Shown here: positions 9,309 through 17,957 of the stretch, in pieces
How the letters are laid out: every line of letters starts with the position of its first letter
How positions within the stretch are numbered: position 1 is the first letter of the stretch
Source: Candidatus Poribacteria bacterium
GTDB lineage: Bacteria; Poribacteria; WGA-4E; WGA-3G
Assembly: GCA_022822085.1 (NCBI GenBank)
Contig: JAJECK010000105.1
Span: 22,325 to 86,324, forward strand
Direction: 5' to 3'
Length of the DNA stretch: 64,000 bases
Program-made: the position numbers and the translations under genes
The notes under the pieces: model-generated
Told to the model about the DNA's origin: nothing
Database searches by the model: none
The model's input: only the letters and a program-made list of their open reading frames with translations

Positions 9309-9315
9309 CCTAATC
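9274..9315 (+). pseudogene. Possible truncated MazF/PemK toxin start
   Basis: The ATG at 9274 overlaps the end of the antitoxin-like gene and reads MNPRRGKTSFADL, which resembles the conserved start of MazF/PemK toxins (MNPRRGEVWxxDL type). After about 14 residues the similarity stops and the sequence runs into the methyltransferase 3' end. Only a short match supports this call. Confidence 0.3.
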
Positions 9316-9348
9316 CAACTCTTAACACTAAAAGATACGGGAATCTAC

Positions 9349-10158
9349 CTATTCCCCTGCTACCTTTTCAAAAATGATTACATGCTGCCACGGCAGGTCA
9401 TCATGTGTCGCTACCCAAGACAACGGATGCGGTGTCGCCTCTTTCATCACCTGTAATTGACTCATCTTGTGTAAGCGTTTAATAGGCACATTGTCATCTT
9501 CCAAGCGATATTCTACAAACACCACTCTACCACCAACTTTGAGTGCACGACAGATATTCTGCATCATCTCGTAAGGATGCGAAAATTCGTGGTAGACATC
9601 TACCATAATAGCAAGGTCAACCGAATTCGGTGGTAACTTTGGATCGGTAATCGTGCCTAACACTCCTTTGATATTAGTAATACCTTCTTCCGCCATTTTC
9701 GCGGCAAGAATGTCAAGCATCTCCTGCTGGATTTCAACACCGTAAACGATACCCGTATTACCGATTTTCGGAGAAATGCGTCTGGCAATATAACCTGTGC
9801 CAACACCGATATCCGCAACAACATCACCCTCTTTTAGATTGAGCAACCTGATAAGTGTATTCGGCATCTCTTCGCGTTCGCGTTCTGGACGTTCTAACCA
9901 GCCTGCAGCGAGATGTCCCATGACCTGCGATATTTCGCGCCCCATATAGATTTTGCCGATACCATCTCGGTGTCGCGGACGTTGTGCGTAAAGTGTGCTT
10001 GCTGGACGAGTTTTGTCTTTTTCTGAATGCGAATCTCCTTGTGGGGAAGTTGTTGCATATAACAACACACCCAGAATGCTAACAATGACAGCAGTTATCT
10101 TTATGTGTTTTCGGAGTTTGAAACCCCTCCAACAAGAATTTAGAAATTTTATTATCAT
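9349..10158 (-). CDS. Membrane-anchored class I SAM-dependent methyltransferase
   Basis: A 269-residue protein. An N-terminal hydrophobic segment (about residues 20-36, ITAVIVSILGVLLYA) suggests export or a membrane anchor. A Rossmann methyltransferase domain follows, with motif I DIGVGTGYI at 116-124 (SAM binding), NSVDLAIMVDVYHE (motif IV region) and CRALKVGGRVVFVEYR (motif V). An exported SAM methyltransferase is odd because SAM is cytoplasmic, so the segment may be an anchor with the enzyme facing inward. It starts three bases after the stop of the oxidoreductase gene, so it is translationally coupled and last in a four-gene operon. Its substrate is unknown. Confidence 0.8.
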   Translation of the reverse strand: MIIKFLNSCWRGFKLRKHIKITAVIVSILGVLLYATTSPQGDSHSEKDKTRPASTLYAQRPRHRDGIGKIYMGREISQVMGHLAAGWLERPEREREEMPNTLIRLLNLKEGDVVADIGVGTGYIARRISPKIGNTGIVYGVEIQQEMLDILAAKMAEEGITNIKGVLGTITDPKLPPNSVDLAIMVDVYHEFSHPYEMMQNICRALKVGGRVVFVEYRLEDDNVPIKRLHKMSQLQVMKEATPHPLSWVATHDDLPWQHVIIFEKVAGE

Positions 10159-10161
10159 CAG

Positions 10162-11205
10162 TTACCACCTTCCGAGGTAGAGCCCTCGATTTTCCATGGG
10201 TATCGGAACACGCATGCCTTTCTGTCGTTGTGAGTCTACGATGGCGAAAACTATTTCGGTGCTCCGATGTGCGAGTTGAATGTTACCTTGTGTTTCCGTA
10301 TCGGTGTCAATTGCTTCAACGATGTCCTCAATGCATCCTACTGTGCCGCTTTTCCGTTCAAAGACTGGGAATTGTGTGTCTAATACTTCATTGAACTGCC
10401 CTTGACGTTTACGGAGTTGAAAACCGAGTCCATTGTTGAGAGAACGGACTGTGCCTTCACTACAATTCACCTCAAATTCATAAGCGGTACCCAGAATGCT
10501 CATACCGTGGATTCCGTTTTTAAAACGGATGTATCCCATCACTATCCCTGGATCCGAATCGGTTTGATTATCCTCAAAGTCAGCATCGTCAACGGCGACG
10601 TTCCCTTGAACGTATTCTATTTCTGAATCGCTTGCCAGAAAGAGGATAAGATCGGCAGCGTGTGTATATCCCCATAATGCTGCCCCTCCGGTATAGGAGA
10701 TGATAGAACGTCGGTCACCTAATTCACCACTTTCAAGGATTTCACGCATTTTGATGTATCCGGGTGTAAAGCGGCGTTGCGTGCCGAGATTGAATTTGAT
10801 GTTATATTTTTCGCAGACTTCAAGCATAGCGTCTGCTTCTTCCATAGAAGCACAAAGTGGTTTGTCGCAATAGATGCCTTTGACACCATTTTCTGCAGCA
10901 AATTGGGTGATCTCTGCGTGGTTGCCCGGACGCGTGGCAATGCTGATAATATCCGGTTTCTCTTGTGTTATCATCTCTTGATAGTCAAGATAGGACTTCG
11001 GTATGTCCCACTTGTCACAAACATATTTTGCTTTCTCTTCAACTACATCTGCACCTGCGACAATTGTTGTTCGTTCGGACGCGGTATAACCGGCTGCATG
11101 TGAATACGGCAGCGCGCCGTGGGGAGAGCCTTGCACTTCCTCATCTATTGTACCTCCCATTCGTCCGCAACCGACAATGCAGACTCGGTATTGTGTGGTT
11201 TCCAT
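10162..11205 (-). CDS. Gfo/Idh/MocA family NAD(P)-dependent oxidoreductase
   Basis: A 347-residue protein with an N-terminal Rossmann fold. The nucleotide-binding motif VGCGRMGG lies at residues 11-18 and a modified family signature CDKP at 113-116, in place of the usual EKP. The C-terminal half is the family's beta-sheet substrate domain (RSIISYTGGAALWGYTHAAD). Such enzymes oxidise or reduce sugars, inositols and their derivatives. It lies between two PhyH dioxygenase genes and a methyltransferase gene, so the operon probably processes one small-molecule substrate. The exact substrate is not recognisable. Confidence 0.88.
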   Translation of the reverse strand: METTQYRVCIVGCGRMGGTIDEEVQGSPHGALPYSHAAGYTASERTTIVAGADVVEEKAKYVCDKWDIPKSYLDYQEMITQEKPDIISIATRPGNHAEITQFAAENGVKGIYCDKPLCASMEEADAMLEVCEKYNIKFNLGTQRRFTPGYIKMREILESGELGDRRSIISYTGGAALWGYTHAADLILFLASDSEIEYVQGNVAVDDADFEDNQTDSDPGIVMGYIRFKNGIHGMSILGTAYEFEVNCSEGTVRSLNNGLGFQLRKRQGQFNEVLDTQFPVFERKSGTVGCIEDIVEAIDTDTETQGNIQLAHRSTEIVFAIVDSQRQKGMRVPIPMENRGLYLGRW

Positions 11206-11247
11206 CAGTGTTCCTCCATAAATCTGTCTCTGATGTGCCCTATTCTG

Positions 11248-12087
11248 TTAAGTCGTTAATTGGACAACATCTTGTTTGACAACATCCTTTATATGTCCAT
11301 AAGATGCGGTTTTTGTTAATTCCTGTACCTCTGGTGATAGTCGTTCAAAGATAGGTTCTGGTATTCCTGACCTGCCTTCATACTGGGGACGATAGCGAAG
11401 GATTAGGAATCGTCTATCACGGTCCTTTGGTTTCCACTGTAGCACACCGTGGGTCAAAAGTTCAGAGATGACTACAAAATCGCCTGCTTTGGGTGTGATA
11501 TTGATAAATACATCGTCTGGTTCTGGATCAATACCATCTGGACCGGGTGTCAGCAGGTCTTCAGGTCGTTCAAATTGACTTTTATGTGAACCTGGAATGA
11601 CAATGAGTCCACCATCGCCGGGTTGTACATCGGTGAGATAGAAGAACGCGACGAAGTCGTTGCAGTAGATTTGGCTATTCTTGACTTCATATCGTGTGAG
11701 CCAGTGACGACCTTCACGCGCGCAATGTAGACCTGCCGGATTTGTTCCCATCGGTTGTCTATCGGGATTGTGCTGTTCCAATGTGAGCGTGCCTGATACA
11801 AACCTTGGCATTTCAAAGGTGAACTCTTTGATGAGAGACCAGATAGCAGGATGTACCGTCATCCCTTCAAGTGATCGGTCAAAAGCGAATCCGTGTTCAT
11901 ATCTACCACCTTTGCCAGGTTCCAAATCACGGGGGCGCGTTGTAAAGCCTTCAGGACGTTCGTCAAGCGGCATGTGGATATATCTATCAACTGCCTCTTG
12001 TGCTGCTTTTAGCGCATCACCTGTAACAGCAGATTTAATGTGTAGGTAGCCTGTAACGTCAAATAGATAACGTTGTTCTGGTGTCAT
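11248..12087 (-). CDS. Phytanoyl-CoA dioxygenase (PhyH) family protein, copy 2
   Basis: A 279-residue Fe(II)/2-oxoglutarate oxygenase fold. Visible family features are GLHCARE (His121), the double-stranded helix strand PGDGGLIVIPGSHKSQF (156-172), the distal His213 in LLTHGVLQW and the 2-oxoglutarate-binding Arg region RRFLILRYR. The N-terminus MTPEQRYLFDVTGYLHIK matches its upstream neighbour (MTPKQRYLFDLTGYLHLK), so the two genes are tandem duplicates 11 bp apart. These enzymes hydroxylate small molecules; many poribacterial and planctomycete genomes carry dozens with unknown substrates. Confidence 0.88.
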   Translation of the reverse strand: MTPEQRYLFDVTGYLHIKSAVTGDALKAAQEAVDRYIHMPLDERPEGFTTRPRDLEPGKGGRYEHGFAFDRSLEGMTVHPAIWSLIKEFTFEMPRFVSGTLTLEQHNPDRQPMGTNPAGLHCAREGRHWLTRYEVKNSQIYCNDFVAFFYLTDVQPGDGGLIVIPGSHKSQFERPEDLLTPGPDGIDPEPDDVFINITPKAGDFVVISELLTHGVLQWKPKDRDRRFLILRYRPQYEGRSGIPEPIFERLSPEVQELTKTASYGHIKDVVKQDVVQLTT

Positions 12088-12098
12088 TCTATGTTCCT

Positions 12099-12914
12099 TT
12101 ATGTTAACTGAACATGTTCCTGTTTAACTATATCCTTAGTATGTGTGTAGTGTCCGTGTTGTGCAAGTTCGCGAGTTTCTGGAGAAAGCCGTTCCATCAC
12201 CTCATGTGGGAACGGGTCTCTATTTCCCCTATTATCTTGGAAAAACTGTGTTTTGTAACGCAAGATGAGAAATCTCCGATATCGTTCATTCGGTTTCCAT
12301 ATCAGAACACCGTGTGTAAGTAGTTCGGACATGACAATTGCATCCCCTGCGCGTGCGGTGACATTGACGAGTGCTGGATGTAGTTCATCTGATGGATTTT
12401 CTGGGTCGGGGAAGAAAAGCCCTTCTGGTCTATCAAAATTCGCTTTATGAGAACCCGGCAAGACGATTAACCCGCCATCGCCAGGATACACATCGGTGAA
12501 ATAGAAAAAGATGGCAAAATCGTTATTGTGAATATGACCATTTTTGGCAACGTATCGTCGTGTTTGCCATCCGCAATCTTCACGGGCACAGTGCAGCTTA
12601 CCGATAACCTGATCGTGTTCGGGACCCTTTGCCACCAGAGAACCTCGATTAAAACGCGGTCTATTGCTGGTCAATTCCTTTACAATGCCCCACGTTTTTG
12701 GGTGAAGTGTGAGTGCCTCAAGCGATTTGTCAAACGAAAAGCCGTTGGAAAACCCACCACCACCATAACTTATACCAGGCGGAAGTTGGTCTGGTGGTGT
12801 TTGGACACATCGTTCTACTGCATCTTGTGTGTTTTGCAATTCTTCTTCACTGAGAACATTTTTCAGGTGGAGATAGCCTGTTAAATCAAAGAGATATCGC
12901 TGTTTAGGGGTCAT
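12099..12914 (-). CDS. Phytanoyl-CoA dioxygenase (PhyH) family protein, copy 1
   Basis: A 271-residue paralogue of the next gene (11248-12087). It shares the same N-terminus, LHCARED, PGDGGLIVLPGSHKANF, the distal LLTHGVLIWKP and RRFLILRYK. It is first in a minus-strand operon PhyH-PhyH-oxidoreductase-methyltransferase. Two adjacent near-duplicate oxygenases may act in sequence, as a heteromer or on related substrates; the sequence does not decide between these. Confidence 0.88.
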   Translation of the reverse strand: MTPKQRYLFDLTGYLHLKNVLSEEELQNTQDAVERCVQTPPDQLPPGISYGGGGFSNGFSFDKSLEALTLHPKTWGIVKELTSNRPRFNRGSLVAKGPEHDQVIGKLHCAREDCGWQTRRYVAKNGHIHNNDFAIFFYFTDVYPGDGGLIVLPGSHKANFDRPEGLFFPDPENPSDELHPALVNVTARAGDAIVMSELLTHGVLIWKPNERYRRFLILRYKTQFFQDNRGNRDPFPHEVMERLSPETRELAQHGHYTHTKDIVKQEHVQLT

Positions 12915-13011
12915 TGTTCACACCTTTTACGCATTTGAGGTGAATTGTATCATATTTTCTATATTTTGAAACAAAATTCATTGCATATTATGGAATGAAG
13001 AAATATATACT

Positions 13012-13863
13012 TTAAGCAGTCACATCTTTCACACAACGAAAACCGAGGTTATACTCTGTGTTCCAAGAAGGATAGTTATCGCGAGATGTAACTCGCAAAA
13101 ACCTTTCATCATCGTTCCAAGCACCCCCGCGCAGAACCCGTTCCGATCTTATATGTCTATGTTCTTCTACTACATCGACTATTTTCTCTGCTCCGCCAAT
13201 CGGATTCCTTCTCGGTGAATTGGTGAACTGATAGTGATAAGCATCCAGACACCATTCCCACACATTTCCAGCCATATCGGACAAACCGTATCCATTAGGA
13301 GGGTAACTTCCTACAGGGGCAGTCCATTTGTATCCATCATCTGCATCCATATTTGACCACTCATAATCTGTCCTTTTATCTGCGAAATTACATTGCGTAC
13401 CGTCTGGTAGGGTGTTGCCCCACGGAAACAGTTTGCCTTCCAAACCACCACGTGCTGCCTTCTCCCATTCTGCTTCTGTAGGTAGTCGTTTTCCCACCCA
13501 TTTTGCGTAAGCCATCGCTGCATGCCAACTTACACAAATTACCGGATGCTCTGCTTCACCTTCCGGATAGTTGTTATCACGCCAAAGTGTTAGGTATCCT
13601 TCCGCGTATCCTTGGTAGATGCGCTCCTTTCTCCAATGTGGGTTTGCGTCTACGAATGCTTTGTATGATGCATTTGTAACTTCGTGTACATCCATATAAA
13701 ATGCATCTGTGTAAACAGTGTGTAACGGGTGTTCAAAGTCTTTTGGATCTGCATCGGGACTTCCCATTTGGAATTCACCCGCTGGTATTAGAACCATCCC
13801 ATCTAAAACAGTTTCATCGTTATTTATGAGATCAGTTGTTGTCGTATATGTCATTTTTTCCAA
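13012..13863 (-). CDS. SUMF1/FGE-sulfatase domain protein, copy A
   Basis: A 283-residue protein made up almost wholly of a formylglycine-generating-enzyme-type domain: GMVLIPAGEFQMGS (about 22-35), MDVHEVTNASYKAFV, KRLPTEAEWEKAARGG, GNVWEWCLDAY and a C-terminal GFRCVKD. The cysteines expected after RVLRGG in true FGE are replaced by an Asp/Glu-rich stretch (RGGAWNDDERF). It is therefore probably not a sulfatase activator but one of the broader SUMF1 family used in binding, regulation or hydroxylation. It is a paralogue of the gene at 14141-15082, and about 120 bp of upstream DNA is duplicated as well. Confidence 0.85.
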   Translation of the reverse strand: MEKMTYTTTTDLINNDETVLDGMVLIPAGEFQMGSPDADPKDFEHPLHTVYTDAFYMDVHEVTNASYKAFVDANPHWRKERIYQGYAEGYLTLWRDNNYPEGEAEHPVICVSWHAAMAYAKWVGKRLPTEAEWEKAARGGLEGKLFPWGNTLPDGTQCNFADKRTDYEWSNMDADDGYKWTAPVGSYPPNGYGLSDMAGNVWEWCLDAYHYQFTNSPRRNPIGGAEKIVDVVEEHRHIRSERVLRGGAWNDDERFLRVTSRDNYPSWNTEYNLGFRCVKDVTA

Positions 13864-13982
13864 TCCCTATGATTTCTTTTGTTTCAATTTTAAATCTTTC
13901 CGTGCAGTTTGTCAAGAAAACGGGACGGTTCTAACCAAAACCCTATTTCATTTGATGGAATATTCTCCAATAATTGTGATAT

Positions 13983-14072
13983 GTTAATGTAGTGAATACA
14001 TTCATCGGAAGGGATCAGACACGCACAATAGATGCAAATTGGCATCGTTTTAAAGATGTTATGTTAACGTGA
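13983..14072 (+). pseudogene. Remnant of a sugar isomerase gene (internal fragment)
   Basis: These 30 codons read [20 protein letters not shown], then HRFKDVMLT and a stop. They match codons from the middle of the TIM-barrel gene at 15281-16195 ([20 protein letters not shown]). They lie at the position expected if the SUMF1 and isomerase block was duplicated and the second isomerase copy then largely deleted. Confidence 0.8.
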
Positions 14073-14098
14073 GTTCTGGGTAATCATTTTTTGAAACT

Positions 14099-14122
14099 TG
14101 CAGCGGTTAGGAAACCGCTGCA
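14099..14122. repeat. Hairpin repeat with GGTTAGGAAACC core
   Basis: A perfect stem TGCAGCGGTT / AACCGCTGCA with loop AGGA lies just downstream of the SUMF1 gene at 14141-15082. No T-run follows on the minus strand, so it is more likely a repeat than a terminator. The same core occurs in the elements at 44848 and 51529. Confidence 0.6.
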
Positions 14123-14140
14123 GGTATAAAGACTACTGGC

Positions 14141-15082
14141 TCAAGAGGTTACATCTTTCACACACCGAAACCCTTCACAAAACTCTGTGTTCACAGGAGG
14201 ATAGTTAGAGCGAAATGTTATTTCCAAAGTACTTGCACTATCGTCAAACCCTCCACCGCGCAAAACACGTTCAGGAAGTATTGAATCTGGATCTGCATCC
14301 CGTGCCCCATCCCGCTTCACGCGTTCATACCCTACATCCCTGTTGTGTTCTACCAATTCTGTAATACTTTTAGGACCACCAATTGGATTACGCCTCGGTG
14401 CATTGTAATTTATCTGGTAGTCAAATGCATCCAGACACCACTCCCACACGTTACCTGTCATATCGTATAAACCGTATCCATTAGGAGGGTAACTTCCTAC
14501 AGGGGCAGTATATTGATACCCATCATCTGCGTTCATATTTGAATGCTTATTTGGCAAAAATAACATCGCTGCACCATATCTATTTTCATCATCTGCTGAG
14601 TTCTTATCTTTGAAATTACACTGTGTTCCATTCGGTTCAGTATCACCCCAAGAGTATTTATGACCTTCCAAACCGCCACGGGCAGCTTTTTCCCATTCTG
14701 CTTCCGTTGGTAGCCGTTTCCCCATCCATTCTGTGTATGCCATCGCTGCATGCCAGTTTACAAAAACAACGGGATGATCTTCTAATCCTTCGGGATAATC
14801 GTTGCCATTCCAATGTGTTAAATATCCTTGGCAGTATGATTGGCGAATGCACTCCTTTCTCCACTGTGGGTTTGCATCTACGAACGCTTTGTATGCTGCA
14901 TTTGTTACTTCGTGCACATCCATATAAAATGCATCCGTATAAACAGTGTGTACTCGGTGTTGTGTAAATCTTGGATCTACATCGAGCCTCCCCATTTGGA
15001 ATTCACCTGCTGGTATTAGAACCATTCCATCTAAAACAGTTTCATCGTTATTTATGAGATCAGTTGTAGTCGTATATGCCAT
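14141..15082 (-). CDS. SUMF1/FGE-sulfatase domain protein, copy B
   Basis: A 313-residue paralogue of the gene at 13012-13863. It has the same opening (TTTDLINNDETVLDGMVL), LIPAGEFQMG, KRLPTEAEWEKAARGG, GNVWEWCLDAF and GFRCVKD. It carries two insertions relative to copy A, one with GAAMLFLPNKHS and one near VKRDGARDADPDS. The cysteines of genuine formylglycine-generating enzyme after RVLRGG are absent here too. It is one product of a local duplication that also copied the upstream region. Confidence 0.85.
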   Translation of the reverse strand: MAYTTTTDLINNDETVLDGMVLIPAGEFQMGRLDVDPRFTQHRVHTVYTDAFYMDVHEVTNAAYKAFVDANPQWRKECIRQSYCQGYLTHWNGNDYPEGLEDHPVVFVNWHAAMAYTEWMGKRLPTEAEWEKAARGGLEGHKYSWGDTEPNGTQCNFKDKNSADDENRYGAAMLFLPNKHSNMNADDGYQYTAPVGSYPPNGYGLYDMTGNVWEWCLDAFDYQINYNAPRRNPIGGPKSITELVEHNRDVGYERVKRDGARDADPDSILPERVLRGGGFDDSASTLEITFRSNYPPVNTEFCEGFRCVKDVTS

Positions 15083-15184
15083 TACCTTTACCCCCTATGA
15101 TTTTTTTTGTTTATATTTTAAATCTTTTCGGGCAGTTTGTCAAGGAAAACGGGGACGGTTCTAACCAAAACCCTATTCCGTTTA

Positions 15185-15242
15185 ATGGAATAATCTCCAA
15201 TAATTGTGATATGATGGAATAATCTCCAATAATTGTGATATG
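15185..15242. repeat. Tandem duplication of a 29-bp unit in the upstream region
   Basis: The unit beginning ATGGAATAATCTCCAATAAT occurs back to back at 15185-15213 and 15214-15242. A single, slightly diverged copy lies in the equivalent place upstream of SUMF1 copy A (13955-13983). It falls between two divergent genes (SUMF1 copy B and the isomerase), a likely place for their control sequences. Confidence 0.85.
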
Positions 15243-15247
15243 TATTG

Positions 15248-15253
15248 TATAAT
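15248..15253 (+). promoter_or_regulatory. Probable -10 box of the isomerase-bioF transcript
   Basis: TATAAT 28 bp ahead of the ATG at 15281, with a GGAGG ribosome-binding site at 15270-15274. No good -35 box is visible at the right distance; the 29-bp tandem repeat ends just upstream and could hold an activator site. Confidence 0.4.
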
Positions 15254-15280
15254 GTTTGAAAAACGACATGGAGGTAATGT

Positions 15281-16195
15281 ATGAAACTCGGATTTGTAAG
15301 TGCAATTTTACCTGACCAAACATTAGCGCAAGTTGTCCAATTCGCTGCAAATACCGGCTATGATTGCGTCGAATTGATGTGTTGGCCCAAAGGAAAAGCA
15401 GAACGACGCTACGCTGGTGTTACTCATATTGATGTAGCAGCACTTTCCAATTCGGAAGTTGACCTAATCCTACAATGTATGTCGGATGCGGAAATAACGA
15501 TTAGCGGATTAGGTTATTATCCGAACCCACTAACACCAAATGAAACAGAAGCAGAAATCTATAGCGAACATCTAAAACAGCTCATTTTAGCAGCGAAACG
15601 TCTCTCGGTAGACATTGTAAATACCTTCATTGGTAGGGATCAGACACGCACAATAGATGATAATTGGGAAAGGTTTAAACAGGTATGGAAACCTTTGGTC
15701 CAATTTGCTGAGGACAACGGAATTCGTATCGGCATTGAGAATTGCCCGATGTTTTTCACAGTAGATGAATGGCCTGCTGGACAAAATCTTGCCTATTCTC
15801 CAGCAATTTGGGAACGAATGTTTAATGAGATTCCATCCGAGAATTTTGGACTCAATTTTGACCCATCCCATTTTATATGGCTTCAAATGGATTACCTGAA
15901 ACCGCTTACTACCTTTGCTGATCGTATCTTTCATGTGCATGCAAAAGATGTACGTTTAGATAAGGATAAACTTGATGAAGTGGGGATCCTCGCGACTCCG
16001 CTTGCATATCACACACCGAAACTGCCGGGACTTGGCGATGTAGATTGGGGTAGTTTCTTCTCTGTCTTGAGCGATACCGGTTATGATGGTTCAGTCTGTG
16101 TTGAAGTTGAAGATCGAGCGTATGAAGGGACATTGGCATCAAGACAACGTGCTTTAAGACAGAGTCATATCTTTCTCAGACAGTTTATAGGGTAA
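15281..16195 (+). CDS. Sugar phosphate isomerase/epimerase (xylose isomerase-like TIM barrel)
   Basis: A 304-residue AP-endonuclease-2/xylose-isomerase-like TIM barrel. The metal ligands expected of the family can be seen: Glu in GIENCPMFF, Asp and His in NFDPSHFIW, His in FHVHAKDVR and Glu in [17 protein letters not shown] precedes the ATG by six bases. Family members isomerise or epimerise ketoses, or act as inosose dehydratases. It is followed four bases later by the BioF-like gene. A decayed piece of a second copy lies at 13983-14072. Confidence 0.86.
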   Translation: MKLGFVSAILPDQTLAQVVQFAANTGYDCVELMCWPKGKAERRYAGVTHIDVAALSNSEVDLILQCMSDAEITISGLGYYPNPLTPNETEAEIYSEHLKQLILAAKRLSVDIVNTFIGRDQTRTIDDNWERFKQVWKPLVQFAEDNGIRIGIENCPMFFTVDEWPAGQNLAYSPAIWERMFNEIPSENFGLNFDPSHFIWLQMDYLKPLTTFADRIFHVHAKDVRLDKDKLDEVGILATPLAYHTPKLPGLGDVDWGSFFSVLSDTGYDGSVCVEVEDRAYEGTLASRQRALRQSHIFLRQFIG

Positions 16196-16199
16196 TGTC

Positions 16200-17372
16200 A
16201 TGAATCAGTACGATTGGATTCAAAAAGAATGTGCGGAACTTGAGCAAGCTGACCTGCTGCGTCATCTCCGCACTTTGATGAGTCCACCAGATAATACGAT
16301 CACAATTGATGGACGGTATGTTGTGAACTTCGGATCAAACAACTATTTGGGATTAAGCACGCACGAGCGGGTAATTGCTACAGCAGCTTCAGCGACTTGT
16401 GTCTTTGGTACAGGGGCAAGCGGTTCTCGCCTGATGTCAGGAAATAGTTACCACTACGAAGCTTTGGAAACAAACCTTGCAGAAATTAAAGGCACCGAAT
16501 CTGCCCTTGTGTTCAGTTCGGGCTATGCTACCAATATAAGTATCATTCCTGTATTGGCAGGGGAAGGCGACCTCATCTTAAGCGATGCGCTAAATCACGC
16601 AAGTATCATTGATGGATGCCGTCTCAGTCGTGCTACTAAAGAGGTATACCGACACTGTGATGTGGAACATCTAAAGGAACTCCTATCTAAGTCTTCTGAT
16701 TTTCGGAGGCGACTCATTGTAACAGACGGTGTTTTCAGTATGGATGGTGATATTGCCCCACTACAAGATATTTATGAAGTCGCTACGAATTTCGGTGCTA
16801 TGTTATTGGTAGATGACGCTCACGGATTTGGCGTATTGGGTAGAGGTGGTAGTGGTACGGTAGCACATTGCGGACTAAAAGGTAAAAATATAATTGAGAT
16901 GGGGACACTCAGTAAAGCAGTAGGTGGTCTTGGTGGATATGTGGCGGGGAGTCGTGCGTTGATTGAATTGCTCATCAATCGTGCGCGTGGGTTTATTTTC
17001 ACCACAGGACTTCCACCCGGAACGGTAGCAGCAGCAGATAAAGCTCTCAAAGTCATGCGGTCTTCATCAAATTTACGGAAACGCTTACTTGAACATGCGG
17101 AAACCGTGAGAAATGCATTAACGAATATCGGCTATACCTTATTACCGAGTCAAACTCAGATTCTACCAGTTATATTAGGTGAACCGCAACATGCAACAGA
17201 AGTCGCTGAGGCACTATTGGCGAATGATGTGTATGCTCCGGCAATTCGTCCACCTGCAGTACCAGCAGGGACAAGTCGCCTACGTGTAACCGTGATGGCT
17301 ACACATACCGACACAGATATAGAGCATGCATTAGATGGGTTTGCAAATGTGTACTCCCATAAACTTCAATAA
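16200..17372 (+). CDS. bioF: 8-amino-7-oxononanoate synthase-like alpha-oxoamine synthase
   Basis: A 390-residue PLP-dependent enzyme of the alpha-oxoamine synthase family (fold type I). It shows NNYLGLS, GASGSRLMSGN, DALNHASIIDG, VTDGVFSMDGD, VDDAHGFG (PLP-binding Asp/His) and Lys239 in GTLSKAVGG as Schiff-base lysine. Length fits BioF (about 385), which joins pimeloyl-ACP/CoA and alanine in biotin synthesis. Glycine C-acetyltransferase (Kbl) is a close alternative. No other biotin gene is nearby. It starts four bases after the isomerase stop and is co-transcribed with it. Confidence 0.72.
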   Translation: MNQYDWIQKECAELEQADLLRHLRTLMSPPDNTITIDGRYVVNFGSNNYLGLSTHERVIATAASATCVFGTGASGSRLMSGNSYHYEALETNLAEIKGTESALVFSSGYATNISIIPVLAGEGDLILSDALNHASIIDGCRLSRATKEVYRHCDVEHLKELLSKSSDFRRRLIVTDGVFSMDGDIAPLQDIYEVATNFGAMLLVDDAHGFGVLGRGGSGTVAHCGLKGKNIIEMGTLSKAVGGLGGYVAGSRALIELLINRARGFIFTTGLPPGTVAAADKALKVMRSSSNLRKRLLEHAETVRNALTNIGYTLLPSQTQILPVILGEPQHATEVAEALLANDVYAPAIRPPAVPAGTSRLRVTVMATHTDTDIEHALDGFANVYSHKLQ

Positions 17373-17514
17373 AGCGTTCACTACTCAGATAGACGTTGTA
17401 TCCTTACCTTATAGTATACGAATTGATGTATACCCAGAACATATTAATAATTTGTTGAAATTACTGTGTATTTATGTGAAAATATGATAAATCTAAACAG
17501 AGAGACCTACCAAA

Positions 17515-17928
17515 ATGAGTACAAAAGCACACGTGATTGATTTCGATAAAGAGAAACCCATAGACCGTGGTACAGGTGTTAAGACTGTGCCATTAGCAGG
17601 TAAATGGCTTGATTCTACATCACTCACTAACGGCATAACGATGTTTGAACCCGGGGCAGCAATTGCCCGACACTACCACAACTGCGATGAATCTGTCACC
17701 ATTCTTGAAGGTGAAGCAACCTGTGAAGTTGATGGTGAAGTCTTTACAATGAATACTTATGACACAACGTTTGTTCCTGCTGGTATTCCGCATCGATTTT
17801 GGAATGAGAGCGATGCTCCGATGAAGATTTTGTGGACTTATGCATCAGTTGAAGTCACTCGGACTTTCACAGAAACAGGTGAAACAGTTGGACATTTGTC
17901 GGCTGGCGATCAAGCGGTTGTTTCCTAA
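17515..17928 (+). CDS. Cupin domain protein
   Basis: A 137-residue single-domain cupin. Motif 1 reads GAAIARHYHNCDESVTILEG (metal-binding His/His/Glu) and motif 2 PAGIPHRFWN (His). It is a small metal-binding beta-barrel, possibly an isomerase, a dioxygenase or a ligand sensor. It lies 29 bp ahead of the M20 peptidase gene in the same direction and is probably in one transcript with it. Confidence 0.85.
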   Translation: MSTKAHVIDFDKEKPIDRGTGVKTVPLAGKWLDSTSLTNGITMFEPGAAIARHYHNCDESVTILEGEATCEVDGEVFTMNTYDTTFVPAGIPHRFWNESDAPMKILWTYASVEVTRTFTETGETVGHLSAGDQAVVS

Positions 17929-17957
17929 AAAGAGGGACTTCTAAAGGAGACAGTATC

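Noticed and set aside
14099..14122. Terminator of the SUMF1 gene
   Set aside because: The hairpin has no T-run after it on the minus strand and matches a repeat family found elsewhere.
13012..15082. Sulfatase-activating enzymes
   Set aside because: The SUMF1 fold is clear, but the catalytic cysteines of formylglycine-generating enzyme are missing and no sulfatase gene is in the window.
15281..17372. Biotin operon
   Set aside because: Only one BioF-like gene is present with no bioA, bioB or bioD; its partner is a sugar isomerase, so the pathway is uncertain.
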